A DNA stretch of 64,000 nt from Coriobacteriaceae bacterium (GTDB lineage Bacteria > Actinomycetota > Coriobacteriia > Coriobacteriales > Coriobacteriaceae). Shown piece by piece: positions 33,841 through 42,520 of this stretch; position 1 is the stretch's first letter; each line of letters begins with the position of its first letter. The stretch spans positions 707,397 through 771,396 of the forward strand of contig CABOHA010000001.1 of assembly GCA_902399975.1 (NCBI GenBank), read 5' to 3'. The position numbers and the translations under genes were made by a program. Below the pieces are notes generated by a model, which searched no databases, was not told where the DNA came from, and saw only the letters and a program-made list of their open reading frames with translations.

Positions 33841-35883
33841 ATGATCAACTGGCTTTATTTTATTGTGGTGTCATTTGCGCTTACTGTTTCGTTGTATTTA
33901 CCTGGTCTTATTTCTTTTTCAAAATTTGACATTCCAAATCATCTTCTTGTGGCGTTATCGCCTATTTTCTCTTTAATGGCGTTGTTTTTGGCGATGTTGC
34001 TATCCTATGTCGCACAAATATCCGTGCCCTGGTATTGGTATGTCCTTTTATTGGTGATGTTATCTTTTGTCTTTGCTATAAATAATCGTCGGTGTTTATT
34101 GCAGCGCATTAATAACGTTTCGGCAACTTCATTCTGTGTATTTGTCGTATATATGTTGGTCTCACTTATCTTGGTTGCTTGGATCTACCTTAAAAATCTT
34201 GATGGCCCGAGCTCTGTGATACCTTATTTTGATAACGCGTTTGCACTTTCCACAGTGCGATCCTTTAGCAATACCAAGTTATATGGCGTTTTGTTTAGCT
34301 CTTGTTATAGGGACAGTTCAGTTCTGTTTAATGGTACCAGCTACTATCCGACTGGTATGCACTCTATTGCGGCATTGCTCGTCGAGATATTTTCAATTTC
34401 TCCTAGTGAGGCTCTGAACATTATAATTTTTGTATCCCTATGTCCGATTTTATGCCTGTCTGTACGAAGCCTGATTTCGTCATGCTATCCAGAAGATAAT
34501 GTTGCTCAGCTATCTGGCTGTGTTGTCTCATATTTTTTTGTTGCTTTTCCCTGGGGTCTAATTACATTTGGTTCGCTGTTGGCTAATCTTTTCAGCCTTG
34601 TTTTTGTGCCTGCGGCGATATCGTCTGCTATTATTCTTTCAGATCGGCTGGTAAACAGAAAAGGCAGCATTTCTCATGCCGCGATTGCCTTCATTCTCGC
34701 ACTTATTCTTTTGGCTTTTACTCATCCTGGTTCCTTATTTACCGCTGGCGTAGTGATTGCTCCACTAATTGTCAAATCAGTCTATACGTGCTCTAAGTGC
34801 TCGGGTAAACAGAAATCGTGGCCCAGCCATTTATTTGTAGCGTGCATTGCGATATTAGCGGTGGTCACTGTTTGGGTTATTTGCTATTATTTGCCTCCGC
34901 TCCATGCGACCGTTTCATTTAATTGGCCAGCTTTCCAGTCTTTTGGTACTGCTGTTTCATCTTTTTTTACTCTGTCATTTTTTGATTTTCCTGCCCAGCT
35001 TCCAGTTTGCTTGCTAGTCCAGTTTGGTTTAATTTCATGTTTTCGTAGAAAAGACCAAAGCAATTGGCTCATCGCGTCTGCTATATTCGCGGGTGTTCTT
35101 TATATTGTTGATGTTTCAACGGATGGCTACTTAAAGCAATTGCTTACGGGTTTTTGGTATACAGATTCAAGAAGAATTGCTGCAATTGTTGTCATTTCGC
35201 TTATTCCCTTTGCTGCAAGAGGAATGTCTTTGCTATTTAGGCATCTATATCATTATGCTGCATCAAAACCTGATACCGGTATATCACCGCGCGTATATTC
35301 AGGTCTATGTATTTTATTACTTCTCGGATTTGCTTTTGGGCCGTCTCTCGTGGTGAACGGCTCGTTTACCCTGTCTTCTGCCTTTAGTTATTTAAGGTGC
35401 ACGTTGAGTTCTATTAATGAGTTAAACGGCAAACCGTTTGTAAATGGTGCGGTTGAGACCTTGATGCTCGATAAAGATGAACTGTCGGCTGGTTCGAAAA
35501 TTGCCGATATGCTTGATCGACAATATGTAGTATTGAATAACCCACTAGATGGCAGCTCTTTCTTCTACGGTCTTTTTAACGTTAATCTACTGTACAGGCA
35601 GTCCTCCGCACAGGACCCCTCGGATTCTTATACTCTTCTTCGCAAGCGTATTCATGAATACACGTCGAATCGAGCTGTAAAGCAAGAGGTTTTGGACAAG
35701 CATATTAGGTATGTTTTGCAATTAGATTCTGGTGTGAGTCCGTCAGACTCAAGTTCCTTTTACTGTGTTTATGATCCTGATTTTTGGTCAGGAATACAGT
35801 CAATAGATGCAGATACTCCTGGGTTCAAATTGATTTACAGCAAAGATGATATACGTTTATATGAATTAACTGATGTTTATTAG
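33841..35883 (+). CDS. Large polytopic membrane protein, DUF6541-like (possible GT-C glycosyltransferase)
   Basis: A 680-residue protein with about fourteen hydrophobic segments in the first 510 residues and a soluble C-terminal domain. The first large loop (PYFDNAFALSTVRSFSNTKLYGVL, then GTSYYPTGMHSIAALL) has the acidic and YPxGxH pattern of DUF6541/GT-C-like actinobacterial proteins. Such enzymes take lipid-phosphate sugars and act on the outer membrane face, which fits the DPM1-like gene upstream. It is the last plus-strand gene before the IS remnant. Very AT-rich. Family call is moderate; activity is inferred. Confidence 0.6.
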   Translation: MINWLYFIVVSFALTVSLYLPGLISFSKFDIPNHLLVALSPIFSLMALFLAMLLSYVAQISVPWYWYVLLLVMLSFVFAINNRRCLLQRINNVSATSFCVFVVYMLVSLILVAWIYLKNLDGPSSVIPYFDNAFALSTVRSFSNTKLYGVLFSSCYRDSSVLFNGTSYYPTGMHSIAALLVEIFSISPSEALNIIIFVSLCPILCLSVRSLISSCYPEDNVAQLSGCVVSYFFVAFPWGLITFGSLLANLFSLVFVPAAISSAIILSDRLVNRKGSISHAAIAFILALILLAFTHPGSLFTAGVVIAPLIVKSVYTCSKCSGKQKSWPSHLFVACIAILAVVTVWVICYYLPPLHATVSFNWPAFQSFGTAVSSFFTLSFFDFPAQLPVCLLVQFGLISCFRRKDQSNWLIASAIFAGVLYIVDVSTDGYLKQLLTGFWYTDSRRIAAIVVISLIPFAARGMSLLFRHLYHYAASKPDTGISPRVYSGLCILLLLGFAFGPSLVVNGSFTLSSAFSYLRCTLSSINELNGKPFVNGAVETLMLDKDELSAGSKIADMLDRQYVVLNNPLDGSSFFYGLFNVNLLYRQSSAQDPSDSYTLLRKRIHEYTSNRAVKQEVLDKHIRYVLQLDSGVSPSDSSSFYCVYDPDFWSGIQSIDADTPGFKLIYSKDDIRLYELTDVY

Positions 35884-36011
35884 ACGCGGGGTTTGTATCT
35901 GTATTTTCCGATAGCACGCTGCTTTGGTCTTAGGCAAGCATATCGGGCATAACGAAATTGCGACGCATTCTTTTCTTTGGGGGTAGGTATGGGCTTCCAG
36001 TTCGGCCCCAT
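35880..36011 (-). pseudogene. Possible C-terminal remnant of a GT2 glycosyltransferase
   Basis: On the minus strand a short reading frame contains MGPNWKPIPTPKEKN. This resembles the tail DPNWKPMPPLKDAE of the intact GT2 gene at 13668-14687. Nothing upstream of this motif resembles a glycosyltransferase, so if real it is only the last 30-40 codons, cut off next to the IS remnant. The match is short and could be chance. Confidence 0.3.
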
Positions 36012-36059
36012 CCAGCACCGTCTCGGCCCTCGGACGGCACTTCTCGAGTATGATGGGTA

Positions 36060-36520
36060 GTGTCGAGAAAGTTGGTGTAAGGGCCCTTGCGGCCCCTGTG
36101 TCCGATATCCGGAATCAGTTGATATCCTAGGCCGCCTCCACGCTGTCGGCAAGTTCCAGGCTGGATTCGATCATCTTTCTGGCCGTCTTCTCCAGTTCCG
36201 CCCAGTCGTGCTCGCCCACGGCACCCATTCTGAACGCGGCGTCATGCATCTCGGCCATCTTCCTCTCCAAGAAGTAGCGCGAGCCGGACCATGTTTCGGC
36301 CTGGTCGCACATGACGGCGCCCACGAGCCTGAGCAGCGAACTCTCCGACGGGAAGACCTGCACCACGCGCGAGCGGCGCTTTATCTCCCTGTTGGCGCGC
36401 TCCTGCACGTTGTTGGTGCGCAGGCGCTTCCAGTGCGACGGCGGGAAGTCAAGGTACGCGAGCGCGTCGGGCTCCGCCTCCTTGAGCACCCTCGGCGCGC
36501 TTACACCAACATTTCCGACG
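36060..36520 (-). mobile_element. Internally deleted IS256/Mutator-type insertion sequence
   Basis: Both ends of the element remain: GTTGGTGTAAG at 36071-36081 and its inverted copy CTTACACCAAC at about 36500-36510, each extended outward by a similar GTCG-rich stretch. Between them lies only the C-terminal third of a transposase (stop at 36127): residues SHWKRLRTNNVQERANREIKRRSRVVQVFPSE are the conserved IS256-family block, followed by the usual helical tail. The N-terminal and middle parts, with the first catalytic acidic residues, are missing. It is a non-autonomous relic, movable only in trans if at all. No clear target duplication was found. Confidence 0.75.
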
Positions 36521-36654
36521 CGATCGGACGCTACCAATAAAAAGGGCGCCGTGGCCCCTGCCGGCTACGGCGCACAGCATAGTATCAGCGATGAAGTTTC
36601 GCGATATTCTGTAATGCACAGGCGTGCAACTACTCAGTTGGCTTAGCCAACAAG

Positions 36655-38526
36655 TTAGATTCCAAGATACCTTTTCCAAAACTCGTCCGATGTAACGGTT
36701 GGCCTACTCTGAGAATAGGCTTCAGCAAGCTTTTTCTCACATTCCTTGAATTGTTTAACATCGGCTTTGTAGCGCTTAAGGAGCTTGGCGTACTCCTCGG
36801 TATCTTTTGTCCTAATACAGCCCATTCGGTTGTACCAGTCAATAACAATAATGTACCTTTTCCCTCGGATTGCTCCGGCGGGATATTCCCAACCGTGTAC
36901 GGGGATGACTGCAAATCCAGAACCATCTCCTGTTAGAATTCTTTGCCTATTGTCGGTGATAAAATCGACAAATCTTTGCGAAATCGATCGTGGCTTGTCT
37001 CCAGCAATTAATTGTCTATCAATATTATCAATGGAAAAGCCTTCAATTCCTATCTTGCGAGCTTGTCTCTCTAGCTCGCTGAATGGAACCATTGCTTCCT
37101 TCTTCTTATTTGCCTCCATGAACGTTTTCTCGGCAATTCCGATTTCGCTATAGAAATCGGGTCCTTTCATGAAGTCCTCGAATGCATCAAGAACTAAGCT
37201 GGCATTTTTATAACCATACTTTTTGAGCTCGAGTCGAACGTTATTTTTTAATTCGTACATGAAATCAGAGTTTGTTCCGAATCCAGTGGTGAATTTGGCA
37301 ATAAGCGTGTTCCTCGTTGTTTGGTAGCGCTCGACCGCCGCGTTGTATCTAACATGAAAACTTTCATGCCAGATGCAGATGCTGTTCATCGTCATAAAAG
37401 GTTTTTTGCATCGAACGCCGTATTCCGCATCGTCGCACCTAACAAAATAGGGAAGAGGCAATCCGTTTTCTTCTATAGCGCTCATCGGTATACAGCAATA
37501 CCACCATGCCGCGTAGCGGGCGTTGGTGTCACGAATGTTTTTAGGGATTCTAAACGTCTCGTTGTAAACAATGTCTTCAAAACGGGATAGGTATAAGGGC
37601 GGTTTAGCGGGGGAGAAAGAGCCGAGAGGGGTCATATAGCCAGTGTCTTCCCACTGTTGATCAGCAATGCCGTAATTCAGCATTGCGCCGCTAATCATCG
37701 CTTCGTTATAGTCTTTGTTTACTATCCTTAGCAGGTTATAAGTTCTTTTGATGCTCTCTGGAGATACAGCTACGTCGTCGTCCATAAGCAGAACGTGCGT
37801 TGCTTTCGGTTTCTGCTCTTTGGCAAGAATCATCCCGTAAGTGAAGCCGCCTGCGCCGCCAACGTTCTGGTTAGGATGAATATGGACATGACCGTTTTCC
37901 AGGGCTGATGAATCGAGCGTTCTGCCATTATCTATTACGTGCATATTAAAGTGGTCGGCGATTGGGTCGGCGCTATCAAGGATTGCCGTTTTGACAAGCT
38001 CGATATTGGACTTAATGTACTGTTCTTTTTTGAAGGTTGTAGTAGCCAAAACAAGCTCAACGTCTTTTAGGGGCTGATCCGTCAAGACTGAGTAGTAGCT
38101 ATTTCGAATTTGTACGGGTCCTGTAGTGCGAATGATAAAACCGACCAGAATTGTGTCATCGCTCGTTACCAGTTCGGTATCTAGAACAACAAAGGAGTCG
38201 GATTTCTCTATGCATCTTTTCGTGGCATCAAGAACAATTGGACATGATGAAAATCTATCAGAGGTTGTTTGCACCACCTCGCACGAAGCGCCCTTTAGTT
38301 CGAGGTGAAGATAATACTTTTGTGCGTTTGTATAAGTATTAAGTTTATTAATCGAAAGCGCGTTGAAATAAGTGCTGAAGTCAAATTCGCCTTCGCCGTT
38401 GAGTTCCCAGGCATCACTATCGGGAAGAAAGACAACGGGTTCAGTTGAACGACAATACAAAGAGGGATAATTGACTGCGCGTGCGCTGTGCTCCAAGAGT
38501 ACATTTGCGAACTTCATCAGGGGCAT
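36655..38526 (-). CDS. GlfT2-like galactofuranosyltransferase
   Basis: A 623-residue GT2 of the GlfT2 type. An N-terminal beta-rich domain (about 1-150) precedes the GT-A core: LVLATTTFKKEQYI, HVIDNGRTLD, NQNVGGAGGFTYGM, the metal motif HVLLMDDDV, FVRCDDAEYG and the WHESF histidine. In mycobacterial GlfT2 the equivalent Asp and His residues bind UDP-Galf and metal. A long helical C-terminal region ends TSDEFWKRYLGI. The ATG at 38526 follows GGAG. It is divergent from a second, similar gene. It probably polymerises or adds galactofuranose. Confidence 0.85.
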   Translation of the reverse strand: MPLMKFANVLLEHSARAVNYPSLYCRSTEPVVFLPDSDAWELNGEGEFDFSTYFNALSINKLNTYTNAQKYYLHLELKGASCEVVQTTSDRFSSCPIVLDATKRCIEKSDSFVVLDTELVTSDDTILVGFIIRTTGPVQIRNSYYSVLTDQPLKDVELVLATTTFKKEQYIKSNIELVKTAILDSADPIADHFNMHVIDNGRTLDSSALENGHVHIHPNQNVGGAGGFTYGMILAKEQKPKATHVLLMDDDVAVSPESIKRTYNLLRIVNKDYNEAMISGAMLNYGIADQQWEDTGYMTPLGSFSPAKPPLYLSRFEDIVYNETFRIPKNIRDTNARYAAWWYCCIPMSAIEENGLPLPYFVRCDDAEYGVRCKKPFMTMNSICIWHESFHVRYNAAVERYQTTRNTLIAKFTTGFGTNSDFMYELKNNVRLELKKYGYKNASLVLDAFEDFMKGPDFYSEIGIAEKTFMEANKKKEAMVPFSELERQARKIGIEGFSIDNIDRQLIAGDKPRSISQRFVDFITDNRQRILTGDGSGFAVIPVHGWEYPAGAIRGKRYIIVIDWYNRMGCIRTKDTEEYAKLLKRYKADVKQFKECEKKLAEAYSQSRPTVTSDEFWKRYLGI

Positions 38527-38695
38527 TTAAATCTCCATTTCTTGTAAAGAATCTTGATTCATTATATAGATATACACGATGTTTCACATTATTCATAAGG
38601 TGCTGTAGATGACTGCAGGGGTGCGCGACTTACAGTCAATTTAGGCGATAATGTTATTGCTTGTATCTTCTCGAAGGTAAGTATGGGAGTTTATT

Positions 38696-40540
38696 TTGAA
38701 ACTTAATTATAAGTTAGCCAACATAGTGTGCTGCGTTGATGACCACGCGATTTCCCACTCGGAGCTCTATTATCGGATTGAACGTGGCAGTATTGTGCGC
38801 TCCCTTCCCGGGAATCGCTTGCAGATTAACGGAACCGTTGACTTTATGACGTATGTCAACGGATTTTCCGCTTTGAAATGGAGTCAATACGCGCAGCTCG
38901 ATGAGGTCTGTCTGAATTTGGTTCTTGATGGATCGGGACTTGTGCACATTTATGGCGTAGAACATGGGTCACTCGATCCAGTGCAAATTAAACAGGTTCC
39001 TTTTTCTCCTGAGACTGGATTGGGCTCGTTGGCCATTAGTGTCTGTCTGGAGAATTTTGACCTTATTGGGTTCTCTATATCCTCCGAGGAATCGACTACC
39101 GCGACTTTGGTTAAGGGCTGTTATGCCGCAACGGTGGATGGGGACGAGGTAAATCGTGTTGACCTCGCTTTGTCTACGACAACGTTTAAAAATGAGAGAT
39201 ATATCATTCCCAACATCGATCTTGTTAAAGAGGGTATCTCTAAAGAGGACGGTCCGATTCGCGACCACTTCCACATGTTTGTCGTCGACAATGGCCAGAC
39301 GCTCGATTCTGCATTACTTTCCGATGAGCTGGTCACTGTTCTCCCGAATCCCAACACGGGGGGTTCGGGAGGATTCGCACGTGGAATGATGGCGGCTACT
39401 GAAACTCCTGATCAGTACACTCACATCATTTTGATGGATGACGATGTCTCTATTATGCCCGAGAGTTTGATCCGCACGTTCAATCTCCTCTCTCTTGCTA
39501 AAGGCAAGTATAAGGATGCCTTTATTAACGGCGCCATGCTCTCAATGGAGGACCCTACTCGTCAGTTTGAGGATGTCTCGTATGTGGCGACTACCGGTGC
39601 TTATCGTCGCGCAAAAGATGATCTGAATGTCGGCAAGCTGGCTGACATCCTCGAAAATGAACGCACGAACGTTGAAGTTGATCAGGCCTATGGGGCTTGG
39701 TGGTATAGCTGCATTCCGGTGAAGGCTATCGAAAAGAACGGCCTTCCCATGCCTTTCTTTATCCGCTGCGACGACGTTGAGTTTGGCATGCGCAATAAGC
39801 CTGTCTACATGACCATGAATTGCATTTGCGTGTGGCATGCAAGCTTTGAGGGGCGTTTCCGCGCTTCGGTTGACTGCTACCAGTACTTCCGCAACTTCTT
39901 CGCTATGATTGCTCTCGATGATTGTGCTGATGAGAAGATGTTTGTCCTTCGTATTCAGCGAGGGGTACGTCAGAACTTGCGCGATATGGACTATCAGGCT
40001 GCCGAGTTTATTCTCGATGGCTTTGAGGATTATCTGCGTGGCCCTGAGTATCTCCAGAAGCTCGATGGCGCCGCGACGATGATCGGCAAGGGTAGGTTAA
40101 ACGAAAAGCTTATTCCTGTTTCCGAAATGGATCCAGAGCTTCTTCGCAAGGCTGGGGTTACGGAGCAAGTGCTCGCTAATGTTAATCTGGAATTCCATCC
40201 TTCGAAATTTATGAAGTATTGGAGATCTATTCCTTACGACAAGCACTATCTTCCCGATGCGCTGTTGCGCGGAAAGCCTGGCTATGCAGTTAAGAATGGC
40301 AGCTGTACGCTTGAAGGCAATTCGACGCGTTGCAAGACGCTGGTATTTCTTGATCCGACCCGCGAGAAGGGGTCGGTCCGCACGATGGATCGAGCGCGGT
40401 TCAAGAGTATTCGCCGCCGAGAGCACGAACTGATGGCGCGATATCGTAAAGAGGGCAAGAGCGTCAGGGGGGCATGGAAAGATGCCATGCCGTACATGAC
40501 TTCGCGAGAGTTCTGGGAACAGTATTTAGGTCTGAAATAA
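38696..40540 (+). CDS. GlfT2-like galactofuranosyltransferase (second paralogue)
   Basis: A 614-residue paralogue of the gene on the opposite strand. Core motifs are present: LALSTTTFKNERYI, FVVDNGQTLD, PNTGGSGGFARGM, HIILMDDDV, FIRCDDVEFG and the WHASF histidine; it also ends in MTSREFWEQYLGL. The start is TTG at 38696, supported by GGGAG six bases upstream; no better ATG is in frame. Codon use is closer to the GC-rich host than that of its AT-richer sister, so the pair is probably not a recent duplication. It ends at a strong bidirectional terminator. Confidence 0.85.
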   Translation: MKLNYKLANIVCCVDDHAISHSELYYRIERGSIVRSLPGNRLQINGTVDFMTYVNGFSALKWSQYAQLDEVCLNLVLDGSGLVHIYGVEHGSLDPVQIKQVPFSPETGLGSLAISVCLENFDLIGFSISSEESTTATLVKGCYAATVDGDEVNRVDLALSTTTFKNERYIIPNIDLVKEGISKEDGPIRDHFHMFVVDNGQTLDSALLSDELVTVLPNPNTGGSGGFARGMMAATETPDQYTHIILMDDDVSIMPESLIRTFNLLSLAKGKYKDAFINGAMLSMEDPTRQFEDVSYVATTGAYRRAKDDLNVGKLADILENERTNVEVDQAYGAWWYSCIPVKAIEKNGLPMPFFIRCDDVEFGMRNKPVYMTMNCICVWHASFEGRFRASVDCYQYFRNFFAMIALDDCADEKMFVLRIQRGVRQNLRDMDYQAAEFILDGFEDYLRGPEYLQKLDGAATMIGKGRLNEKLIPVSEMDPELLRKAGVTEQVLANVNLEFHPSKFMKYWRSIPYDKHYLPDALLRGKPGYAVKNGSCTLEGNSTRCKTLVFLDPTREKGSVRTMDRARFKSIRRREHELMARYRKEGKSVRGAWKDAMPYMTSREFWEQYLGLK

Positions 40541-40578
40541 GAAGAGGTCCGGATTAAGTCCGGACCTCTTCTTATTTT
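40539..40578. terminator. Bidirectional terminator between convergent genes
   Basis: A perfect 15-bp stem (AAGAAGAGGTCCGGA, 40539-40553, with its complement at 40559-40573) and 5-nt loop are followed by TATTTT on the plus strand, and on the minus strand by TATTTCAG. It overlaps the stop codons of both the GlfT2-like gene and the convergent GT2 gene. Confidence 0.88.
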
Positions 40579-41501
40579 GAATAGGTTTTATAGGCTTGTA
40601 GCTCCCATTGTTTTCTTTCGACTTTTGCTACTGAGTCGAGGATTAGTCCCGTTGCTAGGCTCAACCCACACAGGAACATGAATGAGGCCGCAAGTATGGC
40701 CGTGGGGAAACGGGGGACTAAGCCGGTTTGGAAGTACTCCATAACAATTGGAATTCCGAGGGCAAGGCCTATGATGGCGAAGATGAGCGCTATAAGTGTA
40801 AAGAACTTGAGCGGACGATAGTCTTTAAAGAGCGTTCCAATCATTGCGATGACCTTGATGCCGTCGCTAACGGTGTTGAGCTTGGACTCGGAGCCTGCGG
40901 GCCGATCGCGATACTCCACCGGCACGTCTTTAATTCGCCAGCGGTGATCGACAGCGTGGATGGAGAGCTCGGTCTCAATCTGGAAGCCCTCGCTCAAAAC
41001 GGGGAAGGTCTTGACGAAGGGTTTGCTCATGGCTCGGTAGCCGGTCATCACGTCGTCGAAGCTGTAGCCGTAAATCCACTTGATCATGGCGCGAACAAGA
41101 TTATTGCCAAAGCCGTGGAAGGCCCTCTTGTTCTCTTCGGCATAGGTGCCGTTTGACAGGCGATCGCCAACGGTCATATCGGCTTCGCGGTTAAGGATGG
41201 GCTCGCAAAGCGCCTTTGCCGCCTCGGCGGGGTAAGTGTCGTCTCCATCAACCATTAGATAGCATTCAGCATCGACATCACGGAACATTTGGCGACATAC
41301 GTTACCTTTGCCTTGTCTAGGCTCGTGACGCACCGTGGCCCCGTGCTGTTTTGCGACTTGCGAAGTGTCATCGGACGAGTTGTTGTCGTAAACATAGACA
41401 ACTGCACCGGGCAGCTCTCGATGAAAATCGTCGACAACTTTGCCAATCGTCAACGCTTCGTTGTAACAGGGAATTATGACGGCGGTATTCGAATAGTCCA
41501 T
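40572..41501 (-). CDS. Membrane-anchored GT2 glycosyltransferase (polyprenyl-phosphate sugar synthase type)
   Basis: A 309-residue protein. The GT-A domain has TAVIIPCYNEALTIGKVVDDF, YVYDNNSSDDTSQVA, RQGKGNVCRQMF, MVDGDDTYPAEAA and FDDVMTGYRAMSKPF. Two C-terminal membrane helices follow (FFTLIALIFAIIGLALGIPIV and FLCGLSLATGLILDSVA). A strong AGGAGGTCC precedes the ATG at 41501. The C-terminal membrane segment is similar to a decayed fragment at 50.5-50.7 kb. It probably transfers a sugar to a lipid phosphate; the exact substrate is unknown. Confidence 0.83.
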   Translation of the reverse strand: MDYSNTAVIIPCYNEALTIGKVVDDFHRELPGAVVYVYDNNSSDDTSQVAKQHGATVRHEPRQGKGNVCRQMFRDVDAECYLMVDGDDTYPAEAAKALCEPILNREADMTVGDRLSNGTYAEENKRAFHGFGNNLVRAMIKWIYGYSFDDVMTGYRAMSKPFVKTFPVLSEGFQIETELSIHAVDHRWRIKDVPVEYRDRPAGSESKLNTVSDGIKVIAMIGTLFKDYRPLKFFTLIALIFAIIGLALGIPIVMEYFQTGLVPRFPTAILAASFMFLCGLSLATGLILDSVAKVERKQWELQAYKTYSK

Positions 41502-41662
41502 ATAGGACCTCCTTTAATGACTTATCTGGTCGAAAGTATACCTATCGCCTTCCCCTTTGATTAGATATGGGTTAGTTCTCCAGATTTGTTGCGGTGAGTT
41601 ATCGTCTACGTGGGAGGGCTATACTTTCCACTGTTATGTTTTACGAGACAAGGAGATGGTCC

Positions 41663-42508
41663 GTGGCTGACAACGTAGAGAGTCAGAAAGCGGTGGCTAA
41701 ACCGGCCTCTCACGCTAAAAATGATTTTGAAAAGGACAAGTTCATTCTTAAGCAGCTTGTCACCAAAGATTTTAAGATTAAATATCGTCGCAGTGTTCTG
41801 GGTGTGGCATGGTCCGTGCTTAACCCGCTGCTGATGATGATTGTTATGTCGATCGTGTTTTCGACAATCTTCGCGCAAGGCCGTAATGGCTCTGTTACCC
41901 CCGAGTTGTATCCGCTTTACCTGATTGTCGGTAACGTAACGTTCTCCGTCATGTCCGAATCGACGAACCAGGCGCTGATGTCTATCATTTGGGCGTCCTC
42001 GTTGCTGAAGAAGGTCAAAGTGCATCGTTGGGTGTTCCCGGTGCAGAAGGTGTTGTTCTCGCTCGTCAACTTTTCCTTCTCTTTGGTTGCCGTCGCCCTT
42101 GTTATGCTCTTTTTCCGCGTGGCTCCTACTTGGCATTTAATTCTTCTGCCGGTTTGCCTGCTGTTGCTCATGTGCTTCTGTATGGGTTTGGGCATGATGC
42201 TGTCAGCATTGGCAGTCTTCTTCCGTGACGTTATGCATCTGTGGAGCGTTGTTATTACTGCTTGGATGTATTTGACGCCGATTTTCTGGACGACAGACTT
42301 TATCAGCCAAATGGCACATTGGATCCAGGTCCTTGTGGTTGTGAACCCCATGTACAACTACCTCCAGTTTATGCGTGATATCTTCCTGTTTAATACCGTG
42401 CCTTCTGCGCTTACCTTTTGGCTGTGTGTTGTTTGGGCTATTCTTGCTCTTGCTATTGGTTACGCCGTCTTTCACAAGACCGAGCACAAGTTTATCCTCT
42501 ACATCTAA
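41663..42508 (+). CDS. wzm: Wzm-type ABC-2 polysaccharide exporter permease
   Basis: A 281-residue permease with a cytoplasmic N-terminal stretch and six membrane helices. KFILKQLVTKDFKIKYRRSVLGVAWSVLNPLLMM is the typical amphipathic entry segment and first helix of O-antigen/teichoic-acid permeases, and VVVNPMYNYLQFMRD is the conserved C-terminal loop. I start it at GTG 41663, which follows AAGGAG by seven bases; upstream ATGs lack a site. It is followed 12 nt later by its ATPase. It would export a completed, lipid-linked glycan. Confidence 0.85.
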   Translation: MADNVESQKAVAKPASHAKNDFEKDKFILKQLVTKDFKIKYRRSVLGVAWSVLNPLLMMIVMSIVFSTIFAQGRNGSVTPELYPLYLIVGNVTFSVMSESTNQALMSIIWASSLLKKVKVHRWVFPVQKVLFSLVNFSFSLVAVALVMLFFRVAPTWHLILLPVCLLLLMCFCMGLGMMLSALAVFFRDVMHLWSVVITAWMYLTPIFWTTDFISQMAHWIQVLVVVNPMYNYLQFMRDIFLFNTVPSALTFWLCVVWAILALAIGYAVFHKTEHKFILYI

Positions 42509-42520
42509 GGAGTGCTGCTC

